A model generated the notes under the pieces. The model was not told the origin of the DNA, ran no database searches, and saw only the letters and a program-made list of their open reading frames with translations. Shown here piece after piece: positions 50,834 through 59,862 of a DNA stretch of 64,000 nucleotides (positions within the stretch are counted from its first letter, which is position 1; the number at the start of each line of letters is the position of its first letter). The position numbers were made by a program, and so were the translations under genes. This DNA comes from CBDDFQ01 sp965227035 (GTDB lineage: Bacteria > Pseudomonadota > Gammaproteobacteria > Burkholderiales > Burkholderiaceae_C): NCBI GenBank assembly GCA_965227035.1, contig OZ245724.1:434001-498000 (forward strand), in the 5' to 3' direction.

Positions 50834-51817
50834 TCAATCCTGCGGTTGCAACTTTGCAGCCTTCACCATCTCGCCGAATTTCACGACGTCGGTCTTGATC
50901 GCAGCGTTGAATTCGGCAGGTGTGTTTCCGACCGGATCGATGCCCACATCGGTCAGAAACCTGGCCGAAAAATCTGGCCGATGAACGATGGTGGCGGCAT
51001 CTTTGGATATCTTGTCGACGAGTGCCTGCGGTGTTCCTTCGGGTGCGAACAGGCCCCACCAGAAGGTATAGGCGGCATAGGGATAGCCTGCTTCGGCGAC
51101 GGTAGGAATGTCGGGAAAGTTCGGGTTGCGTTGCGTGGCGGTTATCGCAAGTGCTTTGAGCTTGCCGCCCTTGATGACTGCACCGGTCTGGCCGGGGCTA
51201 CCTGCCGACAACGCAACCTCACCGGACATGGTCGCAGCCATCGCCGGCGCAACCCCTTTGTAGGGAGCATGAAGAAACTGAACGTTCTCTCGGCTTGCGA
51301 TGTATTCGTAGAACAGGTGGCCAGGAGCGCCGACGCCGCCCGAGCTGTACGACACCGTGCCGGGTGCTTTACGCGCGGCTTCGATCAACTCCTTCATGTT
51401 GTTGACTGGCGACGTCGGCGGCACGATCACGAACATGGCACTTCGACCGATCATCGAGACGGGCACCAACCCTTTGTCCGGGTCATAGGGCAGCTTCTTG
51501 TAGAGGAAGCGGTTCGCGACAACGGTTCCATCGAGTGTGAACAGCAAGGTGTAGCCGTCATTCGGCGAGGTAGCGACCTTCTGAGCGCCGATGATCGAGG
51601 CGGCACCTGCGGGATTCTCGACCACCACCGGCTGACCCCATGTCTTGCTGAGTTCGTTTGCCAATGCACGAGCCAGAACATCGACGCTTCCGCCCGCAGC
51701 CCATGGCACCAGCAGTCGAACCGGTTTGTTGGGAAATGGTTGCGACCACGCGAGACTCGATATGCCGAGCAACGTAGTCGCAAGAAACAATGTCGCAATT
51801 TGCCGGAATGATTTCAT
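50834..51817 (-). CDS. Bug/TctC-family periplasmic binding protein
   Basis: A 327-residue receptor with a signal peptide (to about SLAWSQ), then FPNKPVRLLVPWAAGGSVDVLARAL, QPVVVENPAGAASIIGAQKVA, YSSGGVGAPGHLFYEY and LHAPYKGVAPAMAATMSG. NPAGAAS replaces the usual NRxGAGG, a mild variant in the carboxylate-binding loop. It lies between the maleate-isomerase-like gene (35 bp upstream) and the amidohydrolase, so probably delivers the substrate of this catabolic operon to an unlinked permease. Confidence 0.92.
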   Translation of the reverse strand: MKSFRQIATLFLATTLLGISSLAWSQPFPNKPVRLLVPWAAGGSVDVLARALANELSKTWGQPVVVENPAGAASIIGAQKVATSPNDGYTLLFTLDGTVVANRFLYKKLPYDPDKGLVPVSMIGRSAMFVIVPPTSPVNNMKELIEAARKAPGTVSYSSGGVGAPGHLFYEYIASRENVQFLHAPYKGVAPAMAATMSGEVALSAGSPGQTGAVIKGGKLKALAITATQRNPNFPDIPTVAEAGYPYAAYTFWWGLFAPEGTPQALVDKISKDAATIVHRPDFSARFLTDVGIDPVGNTPAEFNAAIKTDVVKFGEMVKAAKLQPQD

Positions 51818-51852
51818 GACGGTCCCCGATCAAAGAAGAGAAACAAAAAAGC

Positions 51853-52563
51853 TTACGGCTGAGCAGGCAAGCCGAGTGCGTTGCGACCTGCCCATGCAGT
51901 CGCCTGAATCGCGCCCCATGTAGGCAGCTTCAGCGTTGTTTGCAGGTCGTCGAGCGCACCGAGCGTTCGTAATTGGGTGCACGCAACGAACAGTCCGTCT
52001 GCGTCGTATTTCTTCACGGCATCGATGGCCATCTCTTTCAGCTCCGCAAGTGGCACCTGGTCGTATCCGGCAATGTTCTCTATCCGGAAACTATCGAGTC
52101 CCGCCACGTCGATGCCGATGGATTGAAGGAAGCGAACAAGCTCATCGTTACTCGCATCGAGATACGGAGTGACGATCGCAGGGCGGTCGACACTGGAGTG
52201 ACGCAACGCGTTCACCATCGATGCCGCAGCGGTCACTGCTGGTGCACCTGTAGCTTCGGCCAGTGCGTCGGCAAGCTCGTTGTCCTTGTCGAGGCCGGAA
52301 AGAAATCCGGCAGTGGTGCACCCGTACAGCACCACATCCGGCCTACGCTCTTTCATCGGTGCGATGAGTTCCATTGTTTTCGCGCGGTACTCGGGCAACT
52401 CGCCGATGAGCATCGGTTTCGGCTCTCGCGGAACGCCGATTCGTATTACCTCGCCGATTTCGGGGAAATACCCGCGAATTTCGGCTTCCATGGTGGTGTT
52501 CGATGCAGGCACCACGATAACGGCGGTGAGTTTTTTATCGGGATGGGTGGTCGAAGTGGACAT
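51853..52563 (-). CDS. Asp/Glu racemase-superfamily protein, maleate isomerase/arylmalonate decarboxylase-like
   Basis: A 236-residue protein of the Asp/Glu/hydantoin racemase fold. Two cysteines occupy the catalytic positions: Cys82 (VVLYGCTTAGFLSG) and Cys195 (LFVACTQLRT); VVPASNTTMEAEI at the N-terminus is typical of maleate cis-trans isomerases, where two cysteines about 118 residues apart are required. This favours maleate isomerase (maleate to fumarate) over the single-cysteine arylmalonate decarboxylase. The ATG overlaps the stop of the flavin monooxygenase by one base (TAATG), so the two are translationally coupled, as would suit steps of one aromatic pathway. Confidence 0.82.
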   Translation of the reverse strand: MSTSTTHPDKKLTAVIVVPASNTTMEAEIRGYFPEIGEVIRIGVPREPKPMLIGELPEYRAKTMELIAPMKERRPDVVLYGCTTAGFLSGLDKDNELADALAEATGAPAVTAAASMVNALRHSSVDRPAIVTPYLDASNDELVRFLQSIGIDVAGLDSFRIENIAGYDQVPLAELKEMAIDAVKKYDADGLFVACTQLRTLGALDDLQTTLKLPTWGAIQATAWAGRNALGLPAQP

Positions 52564-53771
52564 TAGATGGGCACCGAGTAAGGGTCGTACGAATAGATCC
52601 AGTCGTATCTTTCGCGAACCCGCTCCGGGGTCCATTCGCGATTCACGAAGGCTTCGGCTTCGACTGCGCTGTTCATATGACCGCCCTGGAAGTGATCGAG
52701 CATGGCGGTAGATCTATCGACGATCGACGTTGTGCGTTGCAGTCGCGCGGTTTCGAAATGCTTGAGTGCCTTGACAAAGTCTGGCGCGTACTTCGCAACG
52801 CATCTGGCGAGTACTGCACCATCTTCGATAGCCATGCCTGCGCCCGAGCCCAGGAACGGAAGTGTCGGATGACACGCATCTCCCATGAGGCCCACGCGAT
52901 CGTTCGCCCAGGCGGTCATCGGCTTGCGGCTCATCAGTGCCCATTTGAACGGCTGTTCGATGTTCTGGATGAGCCGGCGAACGTCCTCGTGCCAGCCTGA
53001 AAAATCGGACAGGCACTCCTGCACCGATCCCTTTTCGGTCCACGATTCCACTGCCCACTCGCTGTTACCCAGGATGCCGACGAAATTGAGGATGGTTCCG
53101 CCGCGCAAGGGGTATGTGATGACATGCCGCCCCGGTCCCATCCAGTTTGCCGACACCTTTGGTCGATTCTCTTCAGGCAGTTTTTCCATGGGAATAAGAC
53201 CGCGCCATGCGATGCAGCCTGTGAATTTCGGATCGTCCTTTCCGAAAGCAGCATTTCGAACGGCCGAATGAATTCCGTCGGCGCCGATCACACACCTTGC
53301 CCGCACGAACTCGCCGTTTTGGAAGGTGACGAGCGCGTCATTACCGTTTTGACTGATGCCGGTGCATTTGTGTCCCAGAACGATCGCATCCGGTTTGAAC
53401 GAGCGAACACCCGCGACAAGCGCATCGAGCAAATCACGACGATGCAGGGTGAGGAATGGCGCGCCGTAACGCTCGCGTGATCCATCGCCCGTATCTGCGA
53501 CGGCCCAAGCCCTGTCGCTGTTCCAGAGCCGCAACTCTTTCGAGATCGACAAGCCGTTCGTCGATGCCAGTGACTCGCCGATTCCCAGATGAAACAGAAC
53601 TCGACTCGCGTTCGCGCTCACCTGAACGCCTGCCCCGATCTCGGCAAGCTCGGATGCGCGCTCGTACACAGTCACGTCGACGCCAGCTTTGAGAAGCCCC
53701 ATGGCAGCGGTCAACCCGCCTATGCCGGCACCGATGATGACCACTTCCTTCGTTTCGCTCACCGAATGCAC
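52563..53771 (-). CDS. FAD-dependent aromatic monooxygenase (salicylate/6-hydroxynicotinate hydroxylase-like)
   Basis: A 402-residue group A flavoprotein hydroxylase. The dinucleotide motif GAGIGG is at residues 14-19, the DG motif in CVIGADGIHSAVR near residue 165 and the GD motif in VGLMGDACHPTLPFLGSGAGMAIEDG near residue 300. Relatives use NAD(P)H and O2 to hydroxylate or decarboxylate-hydroxylate aromatic acids (salicylate, 6-hydroxynicotinate). Coupling to a maleate-isomerase-like gene recalls NicC and NicE of nicotinate breakdown, but no ring-cleavage dioxygenase is in the window. First gene of the leftward operon; divergent from the importer operon at 53966. Confidence 0.88.
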   Translation of the reverse strand: MHSVSETKEVVIIGAGIGGLTAAMGLLKAGVDVTVYERASELAEIGAGVQVSANASRVLFHLGIGESLASTNGLSISKELRLWNSDRAWAVADTGDGSRERYGAPFLTLHRRDLLDALVAGVRSFKPDAIVLGHKCTGISQNGNDALVTFQNGEFVRARCVIGADGIHSAVRNAAFGKDDPKFTGCIAWRGLIPMEKLPEENRPKVSANWMGPGRHVITYPLRGGTILNFVGILGNSEWAVESWTEKGSVQECLSDFSGWHEDVRRLIQNIEQPFKWALMSRKPMTAWANDRVGLMGDACHPTLPFLGSGAGMAIEDGAVLARCVAKYAPDFVKALKHFETARLQRTTSIVDRSTAMLDHFQGGHMNSAVEAEAFVNREWTPERVRERYDWIYSYDPYSVPI

Positions 53772-53851
53772 TCGCTGGTAGCTGCGTGAATTTTCATTGT
53801 TCGATTATGAAATTCCGCTTATTCCGATAAAAGCCAAACGCCATTCCGATC

Positions 53852-53884
53852 AGTCATACCTCGATGACTAGTGGGAAGTAGTCA
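53852..53884. promoter_or_regulatory. Overlapping inverted repeats, candidate operator between two divergent catabolic operons
   Basis: AGTCAT-N6-ATGACT (53852-53869) overlaps TGACTA-N8-TAGTCA (53865-53884), giving three alternating half-sites of the type TGACT/AGTCA. The element is central in the 194-bp gap between the monooxygenase operon (leftward) and the importer operon (rightward), so one regulator could control both. Confidence 0.5.
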
Positions 53885-53965
53885 ATTCTGGACCCGGCAT
53901 GATCAGATTGCGTTGTTGCCGATCGGATCGACTTCGCTTCCTCCAACCTGACAGGACATTTCGGT

Positions 53966-55123
53966 ATGACTACCTCTTGGAAAAACACCCTCAACAGCTT
54001 GGCGCTCGCGTTCGTGACCAGTCTGTGCGTGTACCCCGCCCACGCTCAGGAGGCGCCATTCATGTTGGCTGTCTCGGAACCGCTGACCGGTGTCAATGCC
54101 TTCTACGGCCAACAGGCCCGGTGGGGCACTGCACTGGCTATCGCCGAGGCGAACGCGGCAGGCGGTATTGCAGGTCGCAAGATCGAGGCCGATTATGTGG
54201 ACAACATGTGCAATCCCGCGGAAGGCGTCAAGAGCATCTCGCAAGTGTTGTCGAATCCGAAATACATCGCGGTTATCGACGGGGGATGCAGTTCCGTAGC
54301 CCTGGCAATCATGCCGCTCGTCGAAAAGGCGGGCATTCCGTACATCGTTGCGAATCCTTCGGCGCCAGCCATCAGCGACCGCTCGGGTGCGGGTGGCAAC
54401 AAGTGGACTTTCAAGGTCAACCCGACCGACGCGACGATGCTCAAATCGTTGGTCGCGTGGCTTGTGAAAAACGGAACCGCCGACCGGATTGCGGTTCTTG
54501 GCGAGGACACCGATTACGGCCGTGGCGGTGCGAAGGCGCTGGAGGAAATGCTGGCCAAGGAAGGCAAGAAAATGCTTGCGCCAGAGTTTTTTGCAAAAGG
54601 ACAGACCGATTTCTCTGCGGTGTTTACGAAGATCAAGGCATCGAAGCCGACTCAAATGGCGATTTTTGCGATCGGCGCCGATACCGCGAATCTGATGAAT
54701 CAGTGGTACGAGTCCGGTGGCGGCGTCCCGCTCACTGGCCGTATCCAGCTGGAGCAGATTCCCAAGGAAATTGTGGGCAGCCCAGTGTTTGCGGGGCTAT
54801 CCACGGTCCAGCCGTGGGATGCCAACGTCGATATGCCTGCCAACAAAAAATTCATCGCCGATTTCACCAAGCTGTCCGGATCGGGTCCCACCGTCAACGC
54901 ATGGGATTCCTATGAAGCGACTCGTACGGTAATTGCGGCGTTGGCAAAAATCGGCAGGACCGCAACACCGGCGCAGCTTCGCGACTCGCTCACCACGATC
55001 AAAGTGCCAGCCATGTTCGGCGGGATGATCGAGTTCGACGCGAACCATCTGGCGCACATCAACGCCGTCGTGCTGACCATCAAGGACGGCAAGACATTCG
55101 TCGTCGGCATGAGCAAGACCTGA
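53966..55123 (+). CDS. ABC transporter substrate-binding protein, branched-chain type (first of a tandem pair)
   Basis: A 385-residue periplasmic protein with a Sec signal (to about YPAHAQ) and the LivJ-like fold (AVSEPLTGVNAFYGQQARWGTALAIAEANAAGG). Two cysteines in NMCNPAEG and DGGCSSVAL, also present in the next protein, probably form a disulfide. It is the first gene of a run of eight or more rightward genes. The immediately following gene encodes a paralogue of identical length, so the shared permease complex may serve two ligands. Confidence 0.92.
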   Translation: MTTSWKNTLNSLALAFVTSLCVYPAHAQEAPFMLAVSEPLTGVNAFYGQQARWGTALAIAEANAAGGIAGRKIEADYVDNMCNPAEGVKSISQVLSNPKYIAVIDGGCSSVALAIMPLVEKAGIPYIVANPSAPAISDRSGAGGNKWTFKVNPTDATMLKSLVAWLVKNGTADRIAVLGEDTDYGRGGAKALEEMLAKEGKKMLAPEFFAKGQTDFSAVFTKIKASKPTQMAIFAIGADTANLMNQWYESGGGVPLTGRIQLEQIPKEIVGSPVFAGLSTVQPWDANVDMPANKKFIADFTKLSGSGPTVNAWDSYEATRTVIAALAKIGRTATPAQLRDSLTTIKVPAMFGGMIEFDANHLAHINAVVLTIKDGKTFVVGMSKT

Positions 55124-55159
55124 CGCGCTACGGCCCTGTTATTCAAATCTGGAGTCTCG

Positions 55160-56317
55160 ATGAATTCATTCCCTTTTATCGCAACACGAGCGGCATTCAC
55201 GTTGTTGACCGGCGCGCTGCTGTGCGTTGCCAGCGCGCAAGCGGCAGACGACGCGATCTACATTGCTTCGTCGCTGCCGCTTACCGGCGGCAGCGCCTTC
55301 TACGGTCAACAGGGCAAGAACGGGGCTGACCTCGCAGTGGCCGAAGCCAATGCGGCAGGCGGCGCGCTGGGCAAAAAGTTCGTGATCGATTTTTGGGATA
55401 ACCGCTGCAATCCTGCTGAGGGCGCGAAGAGCATCACGCAGGCCTTGTCCGAGAAGAAATACACCGCAGTCCAGGAGGGCGGCTGTAGCTCTGTTGCGTT
55501 GGCGGTCATGCCTATCATCGAGCGGGCAGGGGTGCCCTTCGTCATCGGCAGTCCAACCGCGCCTGCAATCGCGGAACGATCGGGTGTCGGCGGAAACAAG
55601 TTTGCGTTCAAGATTCTGCCCACCGATACGCTGATGCTCGATGGCCTGGTGGGCTGGATTTCAGACAAAGGCATGGGCAGCAAAGTCGCATTCATCGGCG
55701 AAGACACCGACTATGGACGCGGTGGCGCAACTGCATTCAACGCAGCGCTCAAGAAGAAGAACCAGCAGCTCGTCTCGCAGGACTATTACCCGCAGGGAAC
55801 GACCGACTTCAACACGATGTTTACCCGCATTCGTGCGGCGAAGCCTAGCCTGCTCGCGGTCTACACCATCGGCGCCGATTCGCAGAACTTCATGAAGCAG
55901 TGGTTCGAATTCGGCGGCGGTGTCGGTTTGACTGGCCGAATCTTCACCGATCAGATTCCCGCCGAATTTCTGGCGAGCGGCGTACTCGACGGCCTGACGA
56001 CGGTTCACCCGTACGACCTGAACATAGACAATGCGGCGAACAAGAGTTTCGTAGAGCGCTACCGCAAGAAGTTCGGCAACGACCCTAACCTCACCAGCTG
56101 GGCTTCGTACGAGTCGGCACGCGTGATCATCGAGGCCGTGAAGAAGGCGAAATCCGCAGAGCCCGGCGCGGTTCGCGACGCGATCAAGGGCGGCGGCTTC
56201 ACAAGCATGTTCGGTGAGCCGATCAACTTCGACGACCACAACATGGCTCATCTCGACGCCTACATTCTCGGCATTCAGAAAGGCAAGTTCGTCGTGCTGG
56301 GCAAGACGAAATCATGA
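55160..56317 (+). CDS. ABC transporter substrate-binding protein, branched-chain type (second of a tandem pair)
   Basis: A 385-residue paralogue of the protein encoded just upstream, roughly half identical by eye over the aligned parts (for example PLTGGSAFYGQQ, DNRCNPAEGAKSI, GGCSSVALAVMP, GEDTDYGRGGA). The signal peptide ends at about SAQAAD. It is 36 bases after the first copy, with GGAG before the ATG. Divergence in the ligand-contact segments (FVIGSPTAPAIAERSGVGGNKFAF versus the counterpart) suggests a second substrate or analogue. Confidence 0.92.
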   Translation: MNSFPFIATRAAFTLLTGALLCVASAQAADDAIYIASSLPLTGGSAFYGQQGKNGADLAVAEANAAGGALGKKFVIDFWDNRCNPAEGAKSITQALSEKKYTAVQEGGCSSVALAVMPIIERAGVPFVIGSPTAPAIAERSGVGGNKFAFKILPTDTLMLDGLVGWISDKGMGSKVAFIGEDTDYGRGGATAFNAALKKKNQQLVSQDYYPQGTTDFNTMFTRIRAAKPSLLAVYTIGADSQNFMKQWFEFGGGVGLTGRIFTDQIPAEFLASGVLDGLTTVHPYDLNIDNAANKSFVERYRKKFGNDPNLTSWASYESARVIIEAVKKAKSAEPGAVRDAIKGGGFTSMFGEPINFDDHNMAHLDAYILGIQKGKFVVLGKTKS

Positions 56318-56388
56318 TCGACTTCACCGCCTCCGAGTGCTTATTCCACCTGACAGACATCAACCCGAGAAGTGAATCGCGTTAACCC

Positions 56389-57264
56389 ATGGATCTGACT
56401 TTCTTTTTGCAACTGCTGATCAACGGATTGGCTATAGGAGTGGTGTATGCACTCATCGCCACCGGCCTCTCGCTTATTTTCGGAGTGCTGGAGATAGTGA
56501 ACTTCGCACATGGCGAGTTCTACATGCTGGGCGCATTCGCTGCGTACTTCTGCACCACACAGCTGGGCTTGAATTATTGGGTGACCATTGTTGCGGTAGT
56601 CATCACTTCGATGGTGGTCGGCTACGTTCTCTACAAAGCGCTGCTCTCGACCATTCAGGGAGTGAACTTCGAGCGAAGCATGTTGCTGACTCTTGGACTA
56701 TCGATGGTCCTTCAAAACGCGGCGCTGTATTTCTTCACCAGCAGCCCGCGCATGATGCGCACGAGCTACTCCTATCAAAGCTTCACTATCGAAGGCGCGC
56801 GAATTTCGGTGCTGAGAGTTCTAGCGCTTGTTCTCGGTGTCGCGGCGTTCGGCGTGCTTTATTTTGTATTGCATTACAGCCGCACCGGCAAGGCCATGCG
56901 TGCCGTCGCACAAAACCGCGATGCAGCCTTGATGGTCGGTATCGATCCGAAATACATCTCAGGGGTCGCTGTAGCGGTTGGCATCGGGCTATGCGGATTG
57001 GCGGGTGCCGCTCTCGCGCCGGTTTACTCGGTGCATCCCTTGATGGGCTTCAGCTTCATCTTCAAGGCATTTGCGCTCGTGATCATCGGTGGGCTCGGTA
57101 ACGTCTCTGGCGCTGCAATTGCCGCGGTGTCACTTGGAATTCTCGAGAGCTTTGCCGGTGGTTTCCTGTCGCAGGTGATCGTCGACGCATTGGCGTTCAT
57201 CCTGATGATTCTCGTTTTGCTGGTTCGTCCCCAAGGGCTATTCGGAACGGGTGTTCGCATATGA
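56389..57264 (+). CDS. ABC transporter permease, LivH type
   Basis: A 291-residue permease with about eight hydrophobic segments, the GLSLIFGVLEIVNFAHGEFYMLGAF block and coupling segment RAVAQNRDAALMVGIDPKYI. It shares the two upstream binding proteins. Its stop overlaps the LivM start by four bases. Confidence 0.93.
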   Translation: MDLTFFLQLLINGLAIGVVYALIATGLSLIFGVLEIVNFAHGEFYMLGAFAAYFCTTQLGLNYWVTIVAVVITSMVVGYVLYKALLSTIQGVNFERSMLLTLGLSMVLQNAALYFFTSSPRMMRTSYSYQSFTIEGARISVLRVLALVLGVAAFGVLYFVLHYSRTGKAMRAVAQNRDAALMVGIDPKYISGVAVAVGIGLCGLAGAALAPVYSVHPLMGFSFIFKAFALVIIGGLGNVSGAAIAAVSLGILESFAGGFLSQVIVDALAFILMILVLLVRPQGLFGTGVRI

Positions 57265-58304
57265 GCACAGGAATTTCCAAAAAATCCAGCGGACCGCTCA
57301 AGCTCGCACTGTCGGCGGCGGCAATCGCGCTACTGTTCGCGGTTCCGAGTATGGGTTTCGGCGCTTACGGCATGGCGCTAGGAATCAGCTTCGCACTCAT
57401 GGCTGTATTGGCCGGTGGACTGAACCTCGTCTATGGCTACGCAGGACTCATGTCGTATGGGCAAGTCGGCTTCTTCGGTATCGGCGCTTACACCGCCGGA
57501 ATCCTCGTCAACAACAGCGGCTACGGTCTCGTTTCGGCAATTGCGATCGGCGCTGTGCTGGCCGTTGTGGTGGCGTTGATTCTTGGCTACACCTCGCTGC
57601 GTCTGTCCCGTCATGCGTTCTCTATCGTCAGCCTGAGCTTCTCGTTGCTATGCGTGATCATCGCGCGCGACTGGGTCGACGTGACTCGTGGTCCGATGGG
57701 CATTCCCGGCCTATCTGCGCCGCCGGTGAACATCGGCTCGATGAGCTTCACGCTCAATTCGAACGAAAAGTTCTACTACGCAATGATGAGCGTCGCGGTC
57801 ATCTCGAACGTGTTCATCTATGCGCTCATCACATCCCGTATCGGGCGCGCGATGCGTGCGGTGAAGTTGAACGAGCCTCTGGCGCAATCGCAGGGCGTCA
57901 GTCCGCTCGGATTGAAGTTGCTCGCGCTCGGAGTGTCTGCATTTCTGGCGGCCATTGCAGGCTCCATTTTCGTGTTCTATCTCTCCATCGTCGATCCGTC
58001 GATCTTCGATTTTTATTACACCGAAGCCATGCTGATCATGGTCATCATCGGAGGCGCAGGCAGCTTCTGGCCGGTGTTGCTGTCGGTGGCGGTGTTCACG
58101 ATTCTTCCCGACCTGCTGCGCTTCAGTCCAGACCTCCGGATGATTCTTTATGGGGCAATTCTGATCCTTGCAATGCTGGTGTTGCCGGGCGGATTGGGTG
58201 GATGGCTGCGGCAACGAAAGATCGCTGGATGGCGTCAGGCGTCGCGAACTTTGGCGCACGAGGCGCGTGATCGGAACGTCGCGGCGCAAGGGGCTGGCAA
58301 ATGA
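57261..58304 (+). CDS. ABC transporter permease, LivM type
   Basis: A 347-residue permease with about nine hydrophobic segments, motifs GLNLVYGYAGLMSYGQVGFFGIGAYTAG and RAVKLNEPLAQSQGVSPLGLKL. A basic C-terminal tail (about residues 320-347, QRKIAGWRQASRTLAHEARDRN) extends past the last membrane segment, longer than usual. Start and stop both overlap neighbouring genes (ATGA). Confidence 0.92.
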   Translation: MSTGISKKSSGPLKLALSAAAIALLFAVPSMGFGAYGMALGISFALMAVLAGGLNLVYGYAGLMSYGQVGFFGIGAYTAGILVNNSGYGLVSAIAIGAVLAVVVALILGYTSLRLSRHAFSIVSLSFSLLCVIIARDWVDVTRGPMGIPGLSAPPVNIGSMSFTLNSNEKFYYAMMSVAVISNVFIYALITSRIGRAMRAVKLNEPLAQSQGVSPLGLKLLALGVSAFLAAIAGSIFVFYLSIVDPSIFDFYYTEAMLIMVIIGGAGSFWPVLLSVAVFTILPDLLRFSPDLRMILYGAILILAMLVLPGGLGGWLRQRKIAGWRQASRTLAHEARDRNVAAQGAGK

Positions 58305-59074
58305 TGTTCCAGGTCGAAAACCTAACCAAGAAATACTACGGCCTGACCGCAGTAGATGACGTCACCTACAACGTCGAACAGGGCGAAATCGTAGGTCTCA
58401 TCGGGCCGAACGGATCCGGAAAAAGCACCAGCATCGATTGCGTCAGTGGATTCACCAAGCCGAACGCAGGTAGGTGGAGTCTCGATGGCAAAGATCTGAC
58501 CGGGATGAAGCCGCAGCAGATATCTTTGCTAGGGCTCACTCGCACCTTTCAGACTGTTCGCGCGTATGACGAGTTGACGCTCGAAGAAAATCTGTGCACC
58601 GCAGCGCAGGCCTCCGATGGCGTGGGCTGGTTGCCTTCGCTATTTCGAAGCAAGGAATGCAGGCGGGTAGAAGATCAAGCCAAAGAGCGTGCAGGTGAAC
58701 TGCTAGGTCTGATCGGCATGAGCGAGTACGCGCATGCGCCGTCGGCCATGTTGTCCTACGGGCAACGCAAGCTGCTGGCGATTGCAGCGGCAATGATGTC
58801 CAAGCCGCGCCTGGTCATCCTGGACGAGCCTGTTGCGGGCGTTAATCCCACCATGGTCGCGAAGATTGCAGCGGCTATCCACAAAATCCGTTCGGAAGGC
58901 GTGACGCTGCTGGTGGTCGAGCACAACATCAACTTCATCATGAACATTTGCGATCGCGTCGTGGTTCTCGAAGCGGGTAAAAAAATTGCCGATGGAGCGC
59001 CTAGCCTGATCCACAAGGATCAGCGGGTTCTCGAAGCGTATCTCGGCAAGCGCCGCACGAAAGAGGCGGCATGA
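58301..59074 (+). CDS. ABC transporter ATPase, LivG type
   Basis: A 257-residue ATPase: Walker A GPNGSGKST, signature LSYGQRKLLAIAAAM, Walker B LVILDEPVAGVNP, H-loop LVVEHNINFIMN. LTRTFQTVRAYDELTLEENL is the LivG-typical segment. It overlaps LivM upstream and LivF downstream by four bases each. Confidence 0.94.
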   Translation: MMFQVENLTKKYYGLTAVDDVTYNVEQGEIVGLIGPNGSGKSTSIDCVSGFTKPNAGRWSLDGKDLTGMKPQQISLLGLTRTFQTVRAYDELTLEENLCTAAQASDGVGWLPSLFRSKECRRVEDQAKERAGELLGLIGMSEYAHAPSAMLSYGQRKLLAIAAAMMSKPRLVILDEPVAGVNPTMVAKIAAAIHKIRSEGVTLLVVEHNINFIMNICDRVVVLEAGKKIADGAPSLIHKDQRVLEAYLGKRRTKEAA

Positions 59075-59844
59075 CCTTCGAACAAAATCCGATCATTCTC
59101 GAATTGAACGACGTATCTGCCGGCTATACCGACACACCGATCGTCAGCGGTTTTTCCACCAAGATTCATTCGGGAACCATCACGACGATCATCGGCGGGA
59201 ACGGCGCTGGCAAGTCGACGTTGCTGCGTGCTGTGTACGGCCTGAATCGCCATTTCGGCGGAAGCATCGTGTTCGATGGGAAGGCGATCGAGCGCTTGCC
59301 ATCGGTGGATAGGCTGAAACTCGGTATCGGCCTGGTGCCGCAAGGACGCTGCAACTTCCCGCTGATGTCTGTTCGCGAAAACCTCGAACTGGGTGCGTAC
59401 ACGCTCAAGCCCAAGGCAGCTCGGGACGCGATGGACGAGGTCATTTCCATTTTTCCTTTTCTGGGAACGAAGCTCGGCGTGCTCGCAGGAAATCTAAGCG
59501 GGGGCGAACAGCAGATTCTGGAGACGGCCATGGTGCTGGAGACGCATCCGAAACTGCTGCTTCTCGACGAACCGTCGCTCGGCCTCTCGCCCGGAAATCA
59601 GGATCTGGTCTTTGCAACCATGAAAGATTTGCGCGCACGTGGACTCACCGTGCTTGTCGTCGAGCAGAACGCAGAAGGTTGCCTCGACGTCTCCGACATC
59701 GGAATCGTCATGGAACTCGGCCAGAAATTCATGGAAGCGCCGGCGCAACAAGTGCTGCACGACCCGCGAATTCGCGATGCTTATCTCGGCGGAGAAATGT
59801 CCGGCGATCCATTCGAAGGTGCGCGCGATGCGGCACCTGCGTGA
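59071..59844 (+). CDS. ABC transporter ATPase, LivF type
   Basis: A 257-residue ATPase: Walker A GGNGAGKST, GLVPQGRCNFPLMSVRENLELG, signature LSGGEQQILETAMVL, Walker B LLLLDEPSLGLSP, switch LVVEQNAEGCLDVSD. In GLVPQGRCNFP the usual P(E/Q)GRxIFP is slightly altered. It completes the importer; the next gene (EthD-like) starts 18 bases later, so enzymes and importer are one transcript. Confidence 0.94.
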   Translation: MTFEQNPIILELNDVSAGYTDTPIVSGFSTKIHSGTITTIIGGNGAGKSTLLRAVYGLNRHFGGSIVFDGKAIERLPSVDRLKLGIGLVPQGRCNFPLMSVRENLELGAYTLKPKAARDAMDEVISIFPFLGTKLGVLAGNLSGGEQQILETAMVLETHPKLLLLDEPSLGLSPGNQDLVFATMKDLRARGLTVLVVEQNAEGCLDVSDIGIVMELGQKFMEAPAQQVLHDPRIRDAYLGGEMSGDPFEGARDAAPA

Positions 59845-59862
59845 CCACAGGAGTACTTGAAG

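Noticed and set aside
52563..53771. Assignment as NicC (6-hydroxynicotinate 3-monooxygenase)
   Set aside because: The family fits, but no dihydroxypyridine dioxygenase or nicotinate dehydrogenase is present, and salicylate-type hydroxylases look alike at this level.
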